Part shown: positions 1-12,435 of the stretch, in pieces
Position numbering within the stretch: the first letter of the stretch is position 1
Layout: every line of letters starts with the position of its first letter
Origin: Megalonaias nervosa
Taxonomy: Eukaryota > Mollusca > Bivalvia > Unionida > Unionidae
NCBI GenBank assembly: GCA_016617855.1
Contig: JAECUM010001776.1
Coordinates: forward strand, 1 to 64,000
Direction of reading: 5' to 3'
DNA: 64,000 nt
Notes under the pieces: generated by a model
What the model was told of the DNA's origin: nothing
What the model saw: only the letters and a program-made list of their open reading frames with translations
The model's database searches: none
Program-made: the position numbers and the translations under genes

Positions 1-2599
1 AATGGAACTCCGATAGATATTATTGATCATAACGCGCACGCATGGACTGCTGCAGTAACAATATTTCCATGAGATAGAACGGTTAAATTTTATGACGGTG
101 ATATCTTTGATTTTATCAAGAATATTAGTAAAACCGATCCTGTTTCTGTTTGGTTATTTCAGAGTTCGGAATATAATCATTACGATCAATTTGTACGACC
201 TAATGGTGATATTTATCGTACAGAATCTCTCCATGAGGAAATGGAACATCTTGCACTGAAATATACCTCTGATGATGTCATAGTTAGACAATTGTTGAAT
301 AACTGTTTAACTTTTCCGTCAGTCGCTGCTCATTTCGCTCAGGAGAAAAATTCATGGAAAACGACACGATCGGAATTTCTTGAAGATGTCAAGAAAAGTT
401 GTATAGAATATGGGCACGGTGGATTATGGAACACCAAATACAACCATAGTGATGTTATCTCGGTTGATATGGTAGCATGTTATCCTGGGAGTTTTCTTGG
501 ATATGGAGCATGTTCTCAATACTTTAAGAGATTCGGACATCCTACACATGACATGACCAGGGTTCCAATAAACGGACCCTTACCAGATTTTGACTTAACA
601 GGATTTGCTCACGTAGAATCATTCGAGTTTAGAGAAGATCTCCATGCGATTACTTATACTTGGTTCGGAAAACATTTTTCAGAGCGACGTTGGGTTCCGA
701 TAGTACTATTGCGATATATGCTTGATGCTGGATTTTTAATATCGTTGAGAATAACTGAAGCGATTATATCGTATAGTTCACAGAAGCAAGTTTTGTTGCC
801 AGAACCTGATGTATTTGATGCTAAACACGATGAGAAACTTGCAAAAGATCTCGGCAGAAAAATAATCGGTAAGTTTACTCAAGAAGGATCACATGATCAT
901 AAACGAGCGTGTGCAAGATTGATTATGGACGATGCTGAACTCGATTTTATAATCGCTGATATGATGGAGAAAAACACATTTATAATCCGATGTAATACTT
1001 ATTTATCAGATGAAACAAAACTAGGCACCATTGTGAGCTATACTGATGGCGAGTCACCGCAGTTTACTCATTTACGATCTTCGATGCTAGCGTACGTTTC
1101 GATAAATCTATTATCGATGATAAATAAATTTCCTCATCACGCTGTCAGAGTCGCTACGGATTCATTTTATGTACACAAAAAATATAAAGATTTATTAAAA
1201 CTCGGTAATGGTGAATGGGGGACATGGAGGATAAAACAAGAAAATATACTTAGTTATTCTGAATCTGCCGATGTTGAAATTGCGGAGACATATTACAAAA
1301 ATAATAATCAAATATCAATGTCATCTGCACCATCTGTGTATGATCCTGTATCTAGACATATAACCGTTTATCTTAATGGGTGTGGTGGTTCAGGTAAAAC
1401 AACTCGTGCGATTAACTTATTTATGAATAATAACTCAGATATAATTGTTTTGAAACCTACACATAAACTTGCTAGAGAAATAAAGCAACGAGGAGTAAAA
1501 TCATGTACATATCACAGTTTCTTTAGATGGTGCGGAGATAAATATATACCCAGGTATATTATATGGGACGAGATATGCACGGTGTCGTTAGAAACACTAA
1601 AAACATTTCTTGATTGGTTGTTATTGAAGAATGCTGCTGTGATTATGTGCGGCGATCATGGTCAACCACCACCCTTTGTTGGACAGTCTCCACATGAATG
1701 GCTAAAGAATAATGTAGATTATTATGAAGAAATACATGATGACCATAGAGCTATTGATGAACCGCTAAAAGAGTTTAAAAGATTAATCAGACTACAGCCA
1801 GATAAAATACAATGCTAGATACTGCGTAAAGTAATTGCAGAAACTTCTATGAATGAATTTTGGATTTTATGGAGGCCTGCTGATTTGATAGTCGCAAGTA
1901 GAAAGATAGTTCGTGATGAACTACAAAAGAAATTATTTACGTTACATAAAGAAAAGTTTCCGGATCTACCCGTACCTTTGTGTTATCGCCCATCAGATAC
2001 TCGACGACAAAATATTGAAGTTGAAATACCAGGTGCCTTGGTTCCACCTAGGGTAAAGAATCTTGTCTTGAATGATATCGTGTTGGTTGCTGTTGATGTT
2101 GTTGAGAACGCGTTGAACATGGATAAATCACCATGGACGTTAGGATACGCTATAACAATTCACTCGTCGCAGGGATTAACTATAACTGATACTAGAATCT
2201 GGATTGTAGATGATCGTATTGAATGGTCGAATTTAGTCTATCTCGCCGTATCTCGAGTCAGGAGAATATCGCAACTGTGTAGGGTTATTGTAGATTACGT
2301 AATAACTGAAGAAATCACTAACAATATCGATATCAATAAAAAATTAGTCAGCTATAAACAGTGTGACAAAAAAAAATAAGCGTGACTTTGATCTTGATGC
2401 TGAATTTATTATAACACTAAAACAACTACAGAATAATCATTGCGCAAGTTGCAACTGTAATATGTCATGGCAGTGTTTTAATCCAAGACAATTTACCGTA
2501 GACAGAATTAATAGTAATCTCGGTCATACACGTGATAATGTGATGCAGACCTGTCTTGAGCGTAATCGACGTCGAGGCTCTGGACGTTTACAAAATTGA
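1..2599 (+). pseudogene. DNA polymerase B / SF1 helicase / HNH nuclease fusion (5' partial, broken)
   Basis: Domains in order are: a PolB palm with motif A (DMVACYP, near 475) and a motif C-like ATDSF (near 1153); an SF1 helicase with Walker A GCGGSGKTT (near 1380), Walker B IIWDE (near 1560), GDHGQPPP (near 1651), HSSQGLT (near 2160) and LAVSRVR (near 2245); and a C-terminal HNH with CASC and the DRINS/GHTRDN signature (2440-2590). The reading frame enters from the window edge. Breaks are a TGA at 70-72, a TAG at 1816-1818 and a frameshift in the A-run near 2370. In B's copy the three domains lie in one gene, which argues for a true fusion. It probably replicates the element. Motif C has Ala where the first Asp of DTD is usual. 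The HNH role is unknown. Confidence 0.85.
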
Positions 2600-2628
2600 G
2601 CTTGGTGGTAATTGCGCATCCTCAGGAA

Positions 2629-3563
2629 TTACTTGTAATTGTTCACGTACAAATCCACGTTGAGGGGCTGTAGATCTAGTCTGTAGATTGGAGGTCTACC
2701 AGTGGATCTTACCACGCTAGAAATTTTATGTGTAGTCACGCTCCAGATAGGATCGGTTGCTCTTTTTTTACCACCTTCAAGTTCGCCAGGTTCATATAAA
2801 TATCTTACAGTTACATTACCTAATACTGGTTGAGAGAAAAATTCACGTCGTTGTATTGGTATATATTTTTTTTTTTTTGATCGCATTAGAAGGTTTCATG
2901 GAAGTTGCACGAGTAATTTCATTATTCAACGCAGCTATCACACCCGGTAATCTTGCAACCCATTCACGAGATCTATCCTTAAAGTCAGCGGATATTTCCC
3001 TTGCATATTGGTATCCAAATAACCGCTCAGCAAGTGTTCTATTAAATCGTTCAACGATTGCCTGATCACGATGAATTTCAGTATGTCCTCGTCTAATTTT
3101 AACGTTATGCTTGTTCATCAACGATGATACTACTCCAAGAAATTCTTTACCAGGATCAACTTGTAATAACCGTGGCCATCGTAGACCACCACGTTGATAA
3201 ATGCGCTCAAACGCAGATGCAACTTCAGATGCTGTCTTTGTTGATAATGGCTCCGCTTCTTTATATCTACTTGCAACATCAACGACAGTTAACGCGTATC
3301 TATACGTGTATTGACGTCTACGTGTTTTAATGGTATCGTGTGGTAAAAACAAAAATATCTGCTTGATGAACTTCATTAGGAACGCTAACATCAAAATGCG
3401 CATACTGAATTCTTTTAGGTGGACTTAGGAAGATTTGCCATATTGCCTGTCGTGCTAACCATGATGCAGCAACATCACGTGAAACTTTTGCTGCTTCGGC
3501 GAGTTTACTAATCGCTGCTTTACCTCTCCAATACCATCTCGGGGAATAATAAACAGATTCCAT
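2629..3563 (-). pseudogene. Retroviral-type (DDE) integrase, frameshifted
   Basis: Starts at 3563 with an N-terminal helical region (YYSPRWYWRGKAAISKLAEAA), then the catalytic core. The first Asp is in HQAD, the second in LLQVDPGKEF, and the Glu is in IVERFNRTLAERLFGYQYA. A small C-terminal region (RYLYEPGELEGGKKR) follows, without a recognisable chromodomain. Two frame changes are visible, one near 3345 in an A-rich stretch and one in the T-run at 2868-2878, so it is inactive as it stands. It converges on the polymerase-helicase gene with about 30 bp between them. Members of this family insert element DNA into the host with a 5-6 bp duplication. Confidence 0.85.
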
Positions 3564-3580
3564 TATGATAGTTATATAAT

Positions 3581-4081
3581 TTAATTGCCAGCCCCTAGCA
3601 CTAGTTTACCTTTCATAGCAGTTTTTACTAGAAAGCTAGCGAGAGATTCTCTGAGAGATTTATTAGGTATAGAATTTAACGCGTGAATCAATTTCACATC
3701 TGCGAGATGTCGTTGTTGCAAGTCTTTACTTTTATACGCGACATCATGAACGTGACACGCTTGATCAATCTTATTTACTGGATACTCTCCTGGTTTTGGT
3801 TGATCTCGGTTATCGAGTCGGATATCGAGACGATTTCCTGGACCACAATAATTATATCCGGGTAAATGTTTCTCACCGGGGTATTTAGCCCATGGAGTTC
3901 CTGGTAATTTTCCTAACGAAGCAGCGATATCCCCACCTGTTTTTGATGAAATAAATTTATATTTCTTGGTGCCACATTTCACACACTTACCTGTAAGTGC
4001 TCGTCTTTTATTTGTTGTTGTTATTGTCGTTAATTCAGTAGTAGGTGTAAATGCTCTGCATCGAACACAATATAGACTCAT
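3581..4081 (-). CDS. Zinc-ribbon (DUF5679-like) plus phospholipase A2 protein, intact
   Basis: 166 codons from the ATG at 4081. The N-terminus has paired CVRC and CVKCGTKK, a zinc ribbon resembling DUF5679. The C-terminal half has the calcium-loop motif YNYCGPGNRLD and the catalytic HD pair in DQACHVHDVAYKS. Both are typical of the parvovirus-VP1-like PLA2 found in several DNA virus groups, where it helps the particle breach an endosomal membrane (family knowledge). It is divergent from the ATPase gene, with only 12 bp between the two start codons, so they probably share a promoter. It is the one undamaged gene of element A. I preferred this ATG over an upstream in-frame extension because B's copy starts at the same place. 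Confidence 0.82.
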   Translation of the reverse strand: MSLYCVRCRAFTPTTELTTITTTNKRRALTGKCVKCGTKKYKFISSKTGGDIAASLGKLPGTPWAKYPGEKHLPGYNYCGPGNRLDIRLDNRDQPKPGEYPVNKIDQACHVHDVAYKSKDLQQRHLADVKLIHALNSIPNKSLRESLASFLVKTAMKGKLVLGAGN

Positions 4082-4093
4082 ATTATTAATTAT

Positions 4094-4758
4094 ATGGATA
4101 TAATTGACTTTTCTGCGACACGAAAACAAGAACCAGTAAAGCACCATCCAGCGCTTCCGAATTCTATCAGAATGATTATAATAGGCCCATCTGGAAGTGG
4201 AAAGACGCAATTATTGCTCAATCTAATAATGAGGTGGCTGAAGTGGGATAAATTGTATTTGATAGCGCCATCTGTAGATGATCAGCGATGTTACGAAGTA
4301 CTTAAAAGATTTTAATGAAAACGCAAAATTGTTGCATGAAGACAGTGAAGTCATAGACTTTATTACTGATATTGATGAAGCGCCATCCGTAGATGATCTG
4401 GATGGATTCATTAATAACCTCGTGGTATACGATGATGTCATGCTGGACAAACAATCCAATCCAGCTCGGATATTTTCACGAGGCCGTCACAAAAACACAG
4501 ACGTGATTTATGTTACACAGCGTTATACACAAATTCCAAAAGTGATCAGGGATAACTAACATTTTAGTTGTGTTCAACGGAGTTGATAATCATACGCTGC
4601 AAAATATTTATTATACTTGGTGTTCTGGGGACATGGACATGAACAAATTTAAAAATTTCTTTTCAAAAGCACAAGCTGCTCCCTTTGGTTTTGTAACAAT
4701 AAATTTACATGTTCCAAGGTCAAGTTATCGTAACGGACTTGATACAATTTTTGGATAA
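4094..4758 (+). pseudogene. A32/FtsK-type genome-packaging ATPase, broken
   Basis: The ATG at 4094 opens a protein with Walker A GPSGSGKT (near 4185) and Walker B LVVYDDVML (near 4425), followed by the motif SRGRHKNTDVIYVTQRY that is typical of Polinton packaging ATPases. An extra A near 4308 shifts the frame, and the frame breaks again at a TAA at 4557-4559. The C-terminus (FVTINLHVPRSSYRN) is still readable to 4758. In DJR viruses this ATPase drives DNA into preformed capsids. Its neighbour, the PLA2 gene, is divergent. The gene ends 8 bp before the terminal repeat module. Confidence 0.87.
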
Positions 4759-4765
4759 AAACCAT

Positions 4766-4948
4766 AGCAGCAGAGAGGGTGAACGACATACGCGTAGTGA
4801 CCAGATTGTGAAAAAATCAGAAAAAATCTGGTCAATTAGAGAAGTTTTTACTGTTAAAGCAAAAACTTTTTTTTCAGCCTTCGTAGGAACCCTTAAATTT
4901 CAAAAATAAGGTCTCTACAAAGTTGTAGGGTCCACCCTCTCTGCTGCT
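4766..4948. repeat. Terminal module of element A bounded by an inverted 16-mer
   Basis: AGCAGCAGAGAGGGTG at 4766-4781 recurs as its exact reverse complement at 4933-4948. The ~150 bp between them resembles the matching module of element B: both share an ATAAGGTCTC block followed by CAAAG just inside the outer copy. The outer copy is probably the element terminus, and the inner copy may be part of a longer terminal repeat. The bases after 4948 (CTATAG) would be one copy of the target duplication; the other lies outside the window. Confidence 0.7.
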
Positions 4949-5883
4949 CTATAGCTGCCGCTGTTAGAGAAACAAAGACAAAACGTTGTATTTGTCACAG
5001 GTTTTAAGTATTGAACCATGATCGTCTCGAGCCACGTGCTGTCGTTGTAAATAACTTATATTAATACGAATATGTTAATGGAGGAGGTCGGTTGGCCTAA
5101 CGAATGTAAATACACATATTCTACGCATAAGAACATAGAAACATAAAAACATTTGATAATATTACTGTAGTATCATATTTAATCGACGAATGACATTAAA
5201 ATAACAATGAGTATTTAATATTTTATAAGGACACCTTTTAACTTTATCAATTCTAATTTGGACAAATTATATGGTAGCCAATGATACAATGCGTGTAATG
5301 ACTGTAGTACGATTTATTTATTATACTATTCACAGAGAACTGGAGATCTGTGCTATATCATATGTTACTCTTCTTTTGTTTTCTTTTTTTAAGAGGCGAA
5401 ACTGTATGTTACATATAGGAATAGCAATTGATCTTGATTAAAAATATTACCACCATGTATCAAATAACCCTAAACATAATAACCAGATGAACAATATGAA
5501 GAGATTTCTAGTTCATAATTTTCTTTGAAATTTATATTTTCGGTCCTGCTGTTACTAGTGTAATGATACGCTACATGGAAATCTTGTAGAATAGCGTGTG
5601 GACTGATGAATGAACCATTCTCATTGTTAGGAGTATTAGATTTCCTTTGCAATTGGATTATTATGTTTGATACAACTGTGGCTTATATGTGGGTGTTTGA
5701 CAAACGTTTGAAGAATTCAAAACTGAAATAGCACATTTTGTTGCCAGATTTGAAGTAGTTGTTGAGAGTTTAAATGATGTGGTCAATCATGTGTATAGCC
5801 TGTGTTTATGGAACAGTGTTTTCTGCTAATTTCAAATGTAAATATTTTCCAACGCTAGAGTGGATATAATCTTTAATAATCTT

Positions 5884-5937
<54 letters not shown>

Positions 5938-6440
5938 TACCTTTAATAGTCAATTTTGGCAAGTTTGTATTCACAGCCTTATTTCCTTAAGGTACACAGC
6001 TTTCTTTTCTTTCTTGCCCTAATAGTGCCCATAAATATCCATTGCTCATTTGTCCCAGGTGCATCCACAATGGTTACATTGGAAAGGTTGAAGGATGAGA
6101 GGGTCACAAAAATCACTGGACCATTTGTTCTTATAACATTTGTCGATACAGGACATTTATCTGGAAATATGGGGTAAGCGTACATTCTTGATTTTTCTCT
6201 GCTTGTGTTGTTTACGCTTTCCCATGGTCCAGTCTTCATCTGTCTCTCATTAAAAACTCTAAATATTCTAATTTAGTTCATAATCCTGCTTTCAAGAAAT
6301 ATGTCCAGCACATGATGCCTCTGTATCATCACCCCTCCCAGTTCATCAAAGTGCAACATGCTGTTAAGCCATAAAAGTGTTTAATAACGTCGATGGTGTG
6401 TAAGAACCCAACAACGAGGATTTAAACAGTAAATTTGTGC
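4949..6440. repeat. Host DNA, copy 1 of a diverged dispersed repeat; no gene seen
   Basis: AT-rich sequence with no convincing coding region. Segments near 5030-5190 and 6335-6430 resemble 15310-15470 and 15850-15970. Shared landmarks are the CACGTG stretch, the TTTGATA.TATT.CTGTA stretch, and the TTTAATAA followed by GATGGTGTGT stretch. The two places therefore look like copies of one old repeat family, of unknown type. Confidence 0.45.
5886..5936. repeat. (TAA)n microsatellite
   Basis: Uninterrupted TAA repeats, about 17 units, in non-coding host DNA. Confidence 0.97.
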
Positions 6441-6498
6441 AGTTTTGGGCTATATGATGTGCTTTTATTTACGAGCTCTACCAAATATCCAACTCCTC

Positions 6499-6504
6499 GT
6501 GTGT

Positions 6505-6554
<50 letters not shown>
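6499..6554. repeat. (GT)n microsatellite
   Basis: GT dinucleotide tract with a single interruption. It produces a spurious CV-repeat reading frame that should not be called a gene. Confidence 0.97.
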
Positions 6555-6555
<1 letters not shown>

Positions 6556-7037
6556 AAACGTTTTGTATGGTGTCTTATAAAAGTTGGAGAGACCTTAAGT
6601 TGCTTGATAAATGAAGTTCCTCTTTGTATAGATCTGTTGTTGTTGCTGTCGCTATTAATGTTAAAACACCTCCGTCTGGCACAGCAAAAGACAACATGGG
6701 TTTCTTCCCTTGAAACGTAGTTCCTAGCGCGTGCACACTATGATTGAGATAAGAAAAGCAAGGTTAGCAAATCAGAGTGATTTCTCTGTTGCGTTGGTGC
6801 GAAAAGAATGATCGTTATAGATATTGGTTAGAAATTGGATAAGAGGCAATATCTAGTTATTGATATTTACCAAGCTAAACATATTTTGTTGTAATTGACG
6901 ATTGTGCAATCTTCATGATGTAGGTTTGATTTTGTGGGATTAACGCAATTTTCTCAGCACAAGAAAAACGTGACAGTCAGTATATTTGCTGGAGAAAGAA
7001 CGAGAGAAGACTACAGTATTCGCACGCTAGTTTAGTC

Positions 7038-7122
7038 AGGATCAGAATCCCCGCGAACCGAGATGAACTGTGACTGATCTGACAATGTGAGTGCTTTAGC
7101 CCACTCGGCCACCTGGGAAACC
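7038..7122 (-). repeat. tRNA-derived SINE head, minus orientation
   Basis: On the minus strand the segment reads like a Ser-type tRNA gene: an A-box region GGTGGCCGAGTGGGCTAAAG is followed about 50 nt later by a B-box-like CGGTTCGCGGGGAT. The acceptor arms do not pair, so it is not a working tRNA. The rest of the SINE would lie at lower coordinates, but I cannot set its end. Confidence 0.6.
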
Positions 7123-7464
7123 CTCTGTGATGTAAAGGAATAGCAATTTAACTAACCAGACCAGATTTTAGTGGATGACCTTTGGAAATCAGAAAGGGTC
7201 ATTGTGCAAAGTTTCTTAAAAGTTTTAACAGACAATGCACGTTCTTGGTGGTGCTTTAAAGCAAGGACAAAAAGCAATGGAACCTGTCAACGGAAGAAAC
7301 CATACCAGTGTAGATGAAAAGACATGCAAAAGGTTAGATAGCTTAAAACAGAAAAAAAATGAACATACTCTTAATGCGTTTAGAGCTTCCGTTTCAGTAC
7401 AACGTACTCAAGTATCCTTAAATGTAATATGTTTACATTTTCTATAAAAAGAAGAACGAAAACG

Positions 7465-8300
7465 ACTAAATACTACTTTATTGATTTTGGTTCGGTAAAT
7501 TCCATGACTGCATGATCTGGTTAAATTTCGCATCATGGTATTCTTCCGTGTGATTAAATGGGTAAATTCATCACGAATATTAGATTCTTTGTTATCAAAC
7601 AATTTTGCATCCCTTTGCAAACTTTGTTTCGTCTTTAATCAGTCCTGACTGAATTAAGTTTAAATCTCAGTCGTACAAACGTTTGAATAGATATGATGTT
7701 AGTTAATCTTTGAATACACTTGGAAATTTTCTATACAGATGTGGAATATGAAATATGGTGTACATGAGATGGTCGTAATATCCATAATGCTTGATGTGAT
7801 TATTTATATTTTTGTTATAAGTTGTATGTCTGCACAAGGAGTCTGTATCAGGCATAAAAGAGTTTCGTTTTAATAAATTGTAATTACGTGTACCTAAATG
7901 TAATCTTGTAATATGTTGACGAAACAAAACAATGCTCTCGTTTTAAGAACTCGGTGCTACTTTGTTTATTTTGGTGCTGCAAATTCCATGATTGCATGAT
8001 CTAGTTAAATGTGATTTCTTGCAGTGATCGTTGTGGTTAAATAAGCAAGGTTGGTGCATCTCGAATTTTAAATTCTTTGTTAACAAACATATTTGAACTG
8101 TTTCATATTCGTTCTTTTAGTCTTTATCAGATCTGAATGAATGAAGTTTGAATGTCAATCATATAAACTCATGAACAGTATAAGATGTAAGCTATACTTT
8201 GAAAATCCCAAAGAAAATTTTATTCATATGTGGGATACAATATATTTTGTCTACGTGATGGTCATTAGCACCATGAAACTTAATTTTAGTGTTCATGTCC
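7465..8300. repeat. Diverged tandem duplication of ~480 bp, non-coding
   Basis: 7470-7830 and 7950-8290 carry the same ordered landmarks: TTCCATGA.TGCATGATCT, ATTCTTTGTTA.CAAAC, GTCTTTAATCAG versus GTCTTTATCAGA, ATGTGG.ATA.AATAT, and GATGGTC.T. The copies are far diverged and hold no maintained reading frame. Confidence 0.6.
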
Positions 8301-9780
8301 TTTCTAAAGTTTTCTGTCTTTGCTCTAAAGTTAATAATGTTAGTGATGGTGTGTCTGTACCGATGTGAAAATCAATATTTTTATGAACATTAATCAACCA
8401 TGACTGAGACAGAATAAGCTTGTATACGGAACAAGTCAAGACATCAGGAATAACATCTAACCTAAATCATTCATGAAAAGAAATCTCCTTCCACCTTTTT
8501 ATACAAAATGACAAAAGCTAAATTTGCCTTTCTTGCATCTACCTAGTATTCGATCATTGCTTGACTTGTGTAATGACTTGAAAAACAGCCGAGCTTAGCA
8601 AGTCAGTCCTTCTACTGGACTCTGTTGAGAGATATATCTACTAACCGAATTAGAAAGGATCGTGCATATTTATTTTGGGCCCTGATTTTTTCTTTCTTTA
8701 ATATCACCATTTTCTCCCAGTAGACCGAAATGCTCTAATCTGGAAACCGAAAATCAATTTCAATCGCAAATTTAAATTTTACAGTAAAGAAACATATTAA
8801 ACTGAAGTTCACTTCCTGATACATCTGTCCCGGACTAAATGATTTACAGTTCACAATTAATGCAGGAGGCTTTACGGTGAGAAAATGTTCTAAAGGCAGG
8901 AAACATCAAAACAAATAATTGACACTCGTGCCAACACAGATTAGGGATGCCTATAGGCTAATCCGAAGTCCTCACACTATAAAAAATGACCCGCTTGTAT
9001 ATAAGCCTCTTAAGAAAGATTATGTTTGGGTGCCTATTATCAAGTGGTGATTGGTGCTATTCGCTTCTATAAATAATCCATATAACTATTTTATTTTTAA
9101 TAGAATATGCGGTCTCATTTTTGATACTTTGCCGATGGAGACAGGCAAACAACTATGTTAAAAGATCCCTTCAACCAATATTCAAACGAGTACAATTATG
9201 ACACACATGCATTTAATTAGCCACGACTGTCACTTGTCTTCATTATTATATAAACATTATGAACTAAACAGAGCATTTAAACATTATTGATTATCAATCA
9301 TAATTATAATAGACTTATAGTAAAGTTGTAAAATGGTGTCGTTCCTTGAATGTTACATGAGACCAGGAACATTTTTCTGTGCGGTATAACTGTATTTAAA
9401 CATTTGAATTGAATGTGATTTTGGAAGAAAGTACGTTGTTCAACTAATTGTTCATTAAATATTAAAAACTAAATAGTGTTCCTTATTTGTACGCTATTAC
9501 ACACAAACACATACTTATATACACAGATGTTCTCTCATAATTACTTTTTCTTCCTCTCTTTCAAGTCACTTCAGTGCTTTTAGAAACACATACCTTATCA
9601 CATATGCCAGTCCCTCACCAAACCCCAAACCTTTCAAAGCCAACCATTAAATTTGGTCCCAAGCGTTTTCGGCTGTAAGGCGTTTACTGCAGTATCTTTC
9701 AGTGATGAATAATGTCTTGCACAAAGTTTCAGCAGAACTTTGTCCGACAACTTGTGATGACTTTAATGATGATTGAGTTA
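8301..9780. other. Host intergenic DNA, nothing recognised
   Basis: AT-rich, with stops in all frames. No repeat structure or gene is visible beyond short low-complexity stretches. Confidence 0.6.
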
Positions 9781-9790
9781 TTAATGTCGT

Positions 9791-9885
9791 TTATATTATT
9801 ATTATTAGTAGTAGTAGCAGTAGTAGTATTAGTAGTAGTAGTAGTGGTAGTAGTAGTAGTAGTAGTAATAGTAGTAGTAGTAGTA
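9791..9885. repeat. (TAG)n/(TTA)n microsatellite
   Basis: TAG repeats with a few interruptions, preceded by a short TTA block. The poly-valine reading frame across it is an artefact. Confidence 0.95.
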
Positions 9886-10574
9886 AACCACCAATTATAT
9901 CAATATGTTAATGACGTGTAAAGACATCATGCCAATAATCTGATGAGCAGCAACATTTGAACAACATCATGACAAAGCTATTGATATTGTCTGATTTGAT
10001 GGATTTTATACAAATAAACGTTTGGAAGTATTTACAACACGGATACTTTCTTGTTTACCAGCTGCTTGTAACAAGAATTTGACTCTATATTTCTCCATTC
10101 TAGGCCGTTCCATTCCTTTCCTCCTAGTAGAGAAACCAGCAGAGAACTAAACTTAACATAAATGCATAATGTATTAACTCATCTTTAAGCTATTACTAAC
10201 TTGGAATGCATCTTACGACATTATATAATCGGAGCAACATTTAATGAATGAGGTGACCTTCAAGTGGAAAATGGTTCCGTCTTACAAATGTCCACCATAA
10301 TTTCTTTATGTATATGTCCCAACTTTACTAGGACAAACTGAGGTCCTCATTTCGCATTTCACTTGTGTTTCTTTGTTACTGTTGTTTTTCATTCCTTAGG
10401 GAAGGGGAGAGTAGAATTGTCTTACTGCTCGAGGCATATTAGTTTTGAAAACGTTTATACTGAGAATATCTGTCGTTTTGTTCTGAAGATTTTCAAATAT
10501 ATAGAACTGGACTGTAATATGTGATAAGAACTATTAAGTTGCTTATATAATACCATCACAAATCAGGATACCCA

Positions 10575-10945
10575 TTGACATAACAGGTACTAGGGTATTA
10601 ACACAGTCGTAGACAGTTACTATGCTGCCTAACAGCCTTGCCATTACAATTACTTGTGTCCTAACACAGTCTTAGGCATGTTACTGTGCTACCTGACAAC
10701 AATCCCATGATATGTACAGTCTGAGGAAAGTCAGTATGTTATCTGACAAAATTGTCGATAAAGGTACTAGTGATGTAATATCTTGTTGGGCACGCATGTT
10801 GCCTGAGAACATAGATATAGAAAGTAATATTGTCTTGACATGGTCTTATGTAAGTTAGTATCGTTTATCTGAGCACACTGGCATAACAGGTAGCCTTGTT
10901 TTAACACAGTATTAATCAGGTTACTATGTTTCCTGACTAAATATA
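10575..10945. repeat. Degenerate minisatellite, unit roughly 75-80 bp
   Basis: About five imperfect units carry the recurring order CAGGTA, then AACACAGT.TTA, then GTTACTATG.T.CCTGA. The spacing is irregular and divergence is high, which suggests an old array. Confidence 0.55.
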
Positions 10946-12435
10946 CTTGAGTGCAAATGAATACACTTTCAACAAATAATTAACCTTTCTCATATAATTA
11001 TATTTCTTAAGCCACAAACTGGCAAGCAATCTTCAAAAGAAAGTTATTTCAATCATACATAGCATTAATTCAAGAAAGTCTGCGCTGATTTAAAAAATGA
11101 ACGAAAATAAAAGTTTGGAATAACACCTAATCTTGGGATGTGCAGAAAATGAATATGGTGAATACATTACAATGCCAAACATCTAACTGTGTCCGTAATT
11201 TGTAAGTCTCTCCTATTAGCTCCATAGTTGATGTTTATTCCTTTTCCTGATACTGTAGTAGATTTTTTCTTTTCTCCGAACTATTTGATAAATGTTCTGG
11301 ATTATAATAACCTGGTTTAGATAGCAGTTGATGGCCTAAAGGAAAAATGTATTGTCCTATACCACATGAATGAATCTATATGACAATTTTTGCAAACCAG
11401 ATTCGATCAATCATCTGAAGTATTGCTTACAAAGAAAGTAATTCAATGGGTAAGATAAACAAAAGCAAGCAAGTCTGTATGCATTTCAGTTTTAAAAAAC
11501 AATTGTTGCAAACTTTAAGATGGGAAGTTTTGCAAGGGGGGGGGGGGGCAATAAGAAATAAGTTTGCCATTCTATGTTTGTATATCCAGTGCGTCATTGA
11601 GTTTGTTGCACAGGCGATAAATCTAGACAGGGCGTCTATTGTTTTTGCATGGAACAAACAAAGTAATAATATTCGTGTACCCTGAAGAGTCTCACTTTCA
11701 GACAATTTATTATCTGGGTCTTATGTTCCATCCAAATACACGTAAATAGGAAACCAAGGGAATAGTAATCATGTGTGTTGTGAAGAACAATAACTTTGCA
11801 TTACTTTCTACAGAAACTCGTAAAATATGATTTCAATAAACCAATAAGAAATGATAAATTGACATTGATCTCTATCGATACTTTAAAATAGCATTAAACA
11901 AGGCCACTACTCTATTCCAGGACCATAGGATTCCATGAATATGTCTTACGTTTAATATTGAAGTGAACGCACGTTGTTTAAGTTCTGCGTAACGAATGAT
12001 TGAGAGGCTTAAGCAATGCTGGATCCCTGCTCAAGCAGGACTTGGCTCTGCCTATTTGCTTTTTGTCTCAGTGATGTAGATACAAGCTCCAGACTTTATT
12101 GACACAGTAACAATAGGTATGTACGTATATATGTAGGTAGATATGCATGCATGCGTGCAGGTGGATAGGTAGGTATGTGATTTAACAGCATGTCAGCACA
12201 AACTTTTCTCATAGTGCTGATTAAATATTGCAGTATATCATCCGAAAAAAGAACTCGTTCATATTGTCCCATACAAATGCAGTAACCTATAAATATAAAA
12301 TTTCTTTCGAATAAAATATAAAAGTAAAACTACAAATCTTTAAATATGGAGTCAAAATGACTCACATTGACGTTATTCCCTCAAAAGGTCAAAGATTTTG
12401 TCCTATGGTACTTCACAAAAACTACTTAAATGACT
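10946..12435. other. Host intergenic DNA with a 13-bp G run
   Basis: No supported gene. The run of G at 11536-11548 lies in a stretch open on both strands (11427-11705), but neither reading looks like a protein. A short GTAGGTA-type simple repeat occurs near 12115-12175. Confidence 0.6.

Larger units (their letters stand above)
1..4948 (+). mobile_element. Element A: right part of a Polinton/Maverick-type element, cut by window start
   Basis: Gene order is polymerase-helicase-HNH fusion (+), integrase (-), zinc-ribbon/PLA2 (-), packaging ATPase (+), then a terminal inverted-repeat module. The same order and clearly homologous proteins appear in reverse orientation in element B (30440 onward), which identifies the family. 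The integrase, ATPase and PolB set is the Polinton/Maverick hallmark. Most genes carry stops or frameshifts, so this is an inactive endogenous copy. The presumed outer end is 4948, where the terminal motif stops. The capsid genes would lie left of the window. Confidence 0.88.

Noticed and set aside
5956..6239. Overlapping open frames on both strands
   Set aside because: Neither shows a domain, signal peptide or neighbour context; the region is part of a dispersed repeat.
7038..7122. Functional tRNA-Ser gene on the minus strand
   Set aside because: No pairing acceptor stem and the B-box is altered.
9712..9921. Poly-valine protein
   Set aside because: Translation of a TAG microsatellite.
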